Below, in pieces: positions 31,629 through 34,596 of a stretch of 34,596 nt of DNA (positions are counted from its first letter, which is position 1; each line of letters starts with the position of its first letter). The position numbers and the translations under genes are program-made. The notes beneath the pieces were generated by a model, which saw only the letters and a list, made by a program, of their open reading frames with translations, did not search any database and was not told the DNA's origin. The stretch is from Flavobacteriaceae bacterium (lineage in GTDB: Bacteria > Bacteroidota > Bacteroidia > Flavobacteriales > Flavobacteriaceae): assembly GCA_017858055.1 (NCBI GenBank), contig JAFMCA010000022.1, positions 1-34,596 of the forward strand. The letters run 5' to 3'.

Positions 31629-32957
31629 ATGCTAAATATCTCAAAATACCCAATAAAAAACTTTGAGTTTGAGAAGTATAAATCAGGAAAAACTATTTTT
31701 TCAATTTCATACTTTCCGCAATTAAATCGATTTTTATTTGTTGTTTTTGTTGTCTTTTTGATCATCTTATTTTTACCCTGGACACAAAATGTTGTAGGGA
31801 AAGGATACGTAACCACATTAGAGCCTGAGAAACGCCCCCAAAGCATTCAATCTCCCATTCCTGGCAGGATCGATGAATGGTTTGTCCGCGAGGGAGATTT
31901 CGTGTCTAAAGGAGATACCCTATTAAAAATATCCGAAGTAAAGAGTGAATACTTTGATCTTGATCTTTTAACCCGTACAAAAGAGCAACTTGATGCTAAG
32001 CAAAACTCAGTAATCGCTTATACAAATAAGATAAACGCATTAGATTCTCAGCTTACGGCACTTCGTAGTGAGATGAAACTTAAAATAGAACAAGCAAAAC
32101 GAAAATTAATTCAAATAAAATTATATCTAGAAAATGACAGTTTAAAGAGGACGGCTGCAAAAACAGAACTTGAGATTGCAAAAATCCAATTGGAGCGAGT
32201 TAACACTTTATTTAATGAGGGTTTAAAAGCATCGCGGGATGTTGAAGAAAAGCAAATTAAAATTCGAGATGCTGAAGCTACCTTTGTAACTGCAGGAAAT
32301 AATTATGAAAATGCTAAAAGTGAAATTCTAATTGCTGCAACAGAAATTGAACGTCTTCAAGCATCATTTGAAGATAAACTTGCTAAGGTAAAATCTGAAA
32401 AAGCTTCAGCACAGTCTTCAAAATATGAAGCTGAAGGCACAGTTGCTAAGCTTAAAAATACACTTGCAAATTACACCCAAAGAGAAGCGTTAAAATATAT
32501 TACAGCACCACAACAAGGCAATATAAATAAGGCTCTAAAAGGAGGGATAGGGGAAACTTTTAAAGAAGGAGATCAATTGGTTTCTATTATGCCTGATAAC
32601 TACCAAATTGCTATTGAAACCTTTATCAGCCCTATTGACATACCATTGCTTCAAGTTGGAAAAACCGCCCGAGTTGAATTCGATGGATGGCCTGCAATTG
32701 TTTTTAGTGGGTGGCCAAATGCATCCTATGGAACCTATGGTGCCCGAGTAGTCGCAATTGAAAACTATATCAGTGAAAATGAATTATACCGTGTTCTTTT
32801 AGCTCCTGATCCAGAGGAAAATCCTTGGCCAGAAGAGGTAAGAATCGGATCCGGCGCAAGAACGATTGCATTATTAAGTGAAGTCCCTGTGTGGTTTGAA
32901 TTATGGCGACAGTTAAATGGCTTCCCTCCAGAATATTACAATTCCCAAAAAAAATAA
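31629..32957 (+). CDS. HlyD-family membrane-fusion adaptor
   Basis: Periplasmic adaptor that joins the ABC exporter to the outer-membrane channel, 442 residues. One membrane helix near the N-terminus (about 35-56, FLFVVFVVFLIILFLPW), then the first half of the lipoyl-like domain (SIQSPIPGRIDEWFVREGDFVSKGDTLLKI), a long alpha-helical hairpin rich in Lys, Glu and Ala (about 110-280), and the second half with KYITAPQQGNINKALKGGIGETFKEGDQL. A beta-barrel domain follows (VGKTARVEFDGWPAIVFSGWP). It starts 5 nt after the ABC stop, so the two are coupled. Confidence 0.93.
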   Translation: MLNISKYPIKNFEFEKYKSGKTIFSISYFPQLNRFLFVVFVVFLIILFLPWTQNVVGKGYVTTLEPEKRPQSIQSPIPGRIDEWFVREGDFVSKGDTLLKISEVKSEYFDLDLLTRTKEQLDAKQNSVIAYTNKINALDSQLTALRSEMKLKIEQAKRKLIQIKLYLENDSLKRTAAKTELEIAKIQLERVNTLFNEGLKASRDVEEKQIKIRDAEATFVTAGNNYENAKSEILIAATEIERLQASFEDKLAKVKSEKASAQSSKYEAEGTVAKLKNTLANYTQREALKYITAPQQGNINKALKGGIGETFKEGDQLVSIMPDNYQIAIETFISPIDIPLLQVGKTARVEFDGWPAIVFSGWPNASYGTYGARVVAIENYISENELYRVLLAPDPEENPWPEEVRIGSGARTIALLSEVPVWFELWRQLNGFPPEYYNSQKK

Positions 32958-32993
32958 CCTAAAAAATTGCCAACAGAAGAAAATAATTTGTGA

Positions 32994-34391
32994 ATGAAAA
33001 CATTAGTTACCCTTTTTCAAATCGCTTTTATTTTGGTTTTTATAGGTCAGCAATCCCTAAGGGCTCAAGAAGGCTTGTCCCTAGAGAAATACCTTGAATT
33101 AGTTAAAATGAATCATCCTTTTGTAAAACAAGCTCAATTAAAAATTGATGCAAGTGAAGCAAATTTGATGAAAAGTAAAGGTGTTTTTGATCCTAAATTA
33201 AATTTTAACCAGAAAGAGAAAAACTTTAAAGGAATTAATTATTATAAAAATCAAAAAACACAACTCATTGTTCCAACCTATTTTGGCATTCAGCTTGATG
33301 CACAAGTTCAAGAATCTAGCGGATTCTATTTAAATCCTGAAAATAATACCGATGGACAACTCTATGGAATTGGGGGATCCATTGATTTGAGTCAAGGGAT
33401 TTTATCAAATCCAAGACAAATTGCTTTAAAACAAGCAAAGCTATTCACAAAACAAGCAAAAGAAAGAAATGCACTAGAGGTAAATGAAATTTTAACTGCT
33501 GCAAGTCATGCTTATTTAGATTGGTATAAAGCTTATAAATCCTATCAAATTATTGAACAATTTGTTTCCAATGCTTTTTTTCGTTTTGAGGGTGTAAAAA
33601 AAAGAGTGCATACTGGAGATTTAGCCGCTATAGACAGTACTGAGGCTCGAATTGCATACTTTCAAAGACAAATTGAAAGGGAAAATGCTCAACTGGATTA
33701 TCAAAAAAATAAAATTGAAGTATCCAATTTTATATGGTTTGAAAGCCAACCCTTTGTTCTTAGTAATGAAATAGAACCCGAACTTAATGAAGAAGATTTT
33801 GTAATGCTCTTTAAGGCAGACAGTCTCGAAATTGAAAACCATCCTAAACTTCTTGAAATAGGATTCAAACGAAGCCAATTAGATCTGGAAAAGAGATTAC
33901 AGAAAAGTAATTTATTCCCTCAACTGAGTCTCCATTATCAATGGCTTTCTTACAGCAACCCGATTTCTAAGCTAAATTACACCATGGACCCGGATAACAA
34001 TATCACTGGAATCAAAGCTTCTTTTCCTCTGTTTCTTAGAAAAGAACGTGCAAATTTAAAATTAGCTTCAATAAAAGTAATCGATATGGAGTGGGAACAA
34101 GCGCAGACCAAAGTGGAATTAGAAAATAAAATTAAGGCCCTTTATCTCGCAAAAGAGAGGTTAAAAAACCAATGGGATATCGCAAAACAAATGGTAGAGG
34201 ATTATCGTTTGCTTTTAATTGGGGAACAAAAAAAATTTGCTGCGGGTGAAAGTTCTTTATTCCTAGTAAATTCTAGGGAATCAAAACTAATTGAAGCGCT
34301 TTTAAAATCAATATCGCTAGAGGTAAATCAAAAAAAAGCAGAAATAAATTATTATTATGCCCTAAATTTTCAATCAAATCCAATGAGTTGA
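32994..34391 (+). CDS. TolC-family outer-membrane channel
   Basis: Outer-membrane exit duct of the exporter, 465 residues with signal peptide ending QQSLRAQ. The N-terminal LSLEKYLELVKMNHPFVKQAQLKIDASEANLMKS is the typical first helix of an outer-membrane efflux protein repeat; the second repeat begins near NHPKLLEIGFKRSQLDLEKRLQKSNLFPQLSL. Long amphipathic helices make up most of the protein, as expected of the periplasmic tunnel. It is 36 nt after the adaptor gene and completes the ABC-HlyD-TolC set. The cargo is not encoded in an obvious form nearby. Confidence 0.93.
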   Translation: MKTLVTLFQIAFILVFIGQQSLRAQEGLSLEKYLELVKMNHPFVKQAQLKIDASEANLMKSKGVFDPKLNFNQKEKNFKGINYYKNQKTQLIVPTYFGIQLDAQVQESSGFYLNPENNTDGQLYGIGGSIDLSQGILSNPRQIALKQAKLFTKQAKERNALEVNEILTAASHAYLDWYKAYKSYQIIEQFVSNAFFRFEGVKKRVHTGDLAAIDSTEARIAYFQRQIERENAQLDYQKNKIEVSNFIWFESQPFVLSNEIEPELNEEDFVMLFKADSLEIENHPKLLEIGFKRSQLDLEKRLQKSNLFPQLSLHYQWLSYSNPISKLNYTMDPDNNITGIKASFPLFLRKERANLKLASIKVIDMEWEQAQTKVELENKIKALYLAKERLKNQWDIAKQMVEDYRLLLIGEQKKFAAGESSLFLVNSRESKLIEALLKSISLEVNQKKAEINYYYALNFQSNPMS

Positions 34392-34408
34392 TTGGATCCC
34401 TTTTTAAA

Positions 34409-34596
34409 TCAAATCGATTTCACCTTAAACTGATAAGTTCCTGATTCCAATTTTAGTTTAACGATACCCCTTTCGCTTTCTAAAATTTGAAGGGCTTTTG
34501 AATTCTTAACTTTTTTGTTTGATTCTTTGATATTTTTTAGTGAGCTCGATCTCAAATACAGCGTTGCAGAAGTATTGGCTGGGATTGAAATTTCAT
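34409..34596 (-). CDS. C-terminal fragment resembling a GH78 alpha-L-rhamnosidase (5' part outside window)
   Basis: The last 61 codons of a minus-strand gene, running off the window end and stopping at TGA 34411-34409. The visible protein begins EISIPANTSATLYLRSS and ends SGTYQFKVKSI, which resembles the C-terminal beta-sandwich of bacterial alpha-L-rhamnosidases (IPANTTATVYLP, then a repeated strand ending GxYxF). It converges on the TolC gene with 17 nt between stops. The coding call is good; the family call rests on a short segment. Confidence 0.6.
   Translation of the reverse strand, partial: EISIPANTSATLYLRSSSLKNIKESNKKVKNSKALQILESERGIVKLKLESGTYQFKVKSI

Noticed and set aside
1-34596. 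CRISPR arrays, insertion sequences, integrase or phage genes
   Set aside because: None seen; the only repeats found are the short palindromes and promoter octamers listed.

Overview
The window looks like chromosomal DNA of a compact, low-GC member of the Bacteroidota, most likely a marine or freshwater Flavobacteriaceae. The signs are a SusC/FecA-type TonB-dependent receptor followed by a DUF4249 lipoprotein, a C-terminal domain resembling a type IX secretion (T9SS) sorting domain, split transketolase subunits, a tgt/YjgP-YjgQ gene pair, flavobacterial crtB/crtZ genes, and promoters with the Bacteroidota -7 box (TAnnTTTG) rather than sigma-70 boxes. Genes are packed tightly, with several 1-nt TAATG overlaps and convergent ends only 1-17 nt apart. 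The first 18 bases are not genomic: they match the 3' end of the Illumina TruSeq read-2 adapter.

Layout. 19-633: a HAD phosphatase missing its first codons. 747-6470 (minus): a housekeeping run read tgt > YjgP/YjgQ permease > DMT transporter > accA > dnaB. 6603-8411: the two transketolase subunits. 8429-10685: an FKBP lipoprotein, an S4 RNA-binding protein, a PyrR-like phosphoribosyltransferase and aroK. 10767-10929: tRNA-Lys(TTT) and tRNA-Leu(GAG). 10989-13269: a CarH-like MerR/cobalamin regulator followed by crtB and crtZ. 13277-15545 (minus): two SurA-type periplasmic chaperone genes. 15632-15958: a tiny secreted protein that is mostly a T9SS-like C-terminal domain. 15973-17445: guaB. 17593-21405 (minus): LysE exporter > HMG-CoA lyase > FecA-like receptor, the receptor having its own promoter bracketed by two near-identical palindromes of Fur-box type. 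21650-26549: an M28 peptidase with a small outer-membrane protein, then a TonB receptor/DUF4249 pair. 26551-29503 (minus): a beta-barrel protein and an orphan Tat-exported molybdopterin oxidoreductase subunit. 29504-34391: a regulated intergenic region with a perfect palindrome and a 42-codon ORF, leading into an ABC/HlyD/TolC export operon. 34409-34596 (minus): the 3' end of a gene resembling the C-terminus of a GH78 alpha-L-rhamnosidase.

The points most worth a second look are: the export operon, whose ABC subunit keeps Walker A but has altered every other catalytic motif, with a small ORF and palindrome at its head; the light/B12-sensor-like regulator next to a carotenoid cluster that lacks crtI and crtY; the double Fur-type operator; and a Tgt that has lost two of its four zinc ligands. 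All functions are read from motifs by eye; no database search was possible.
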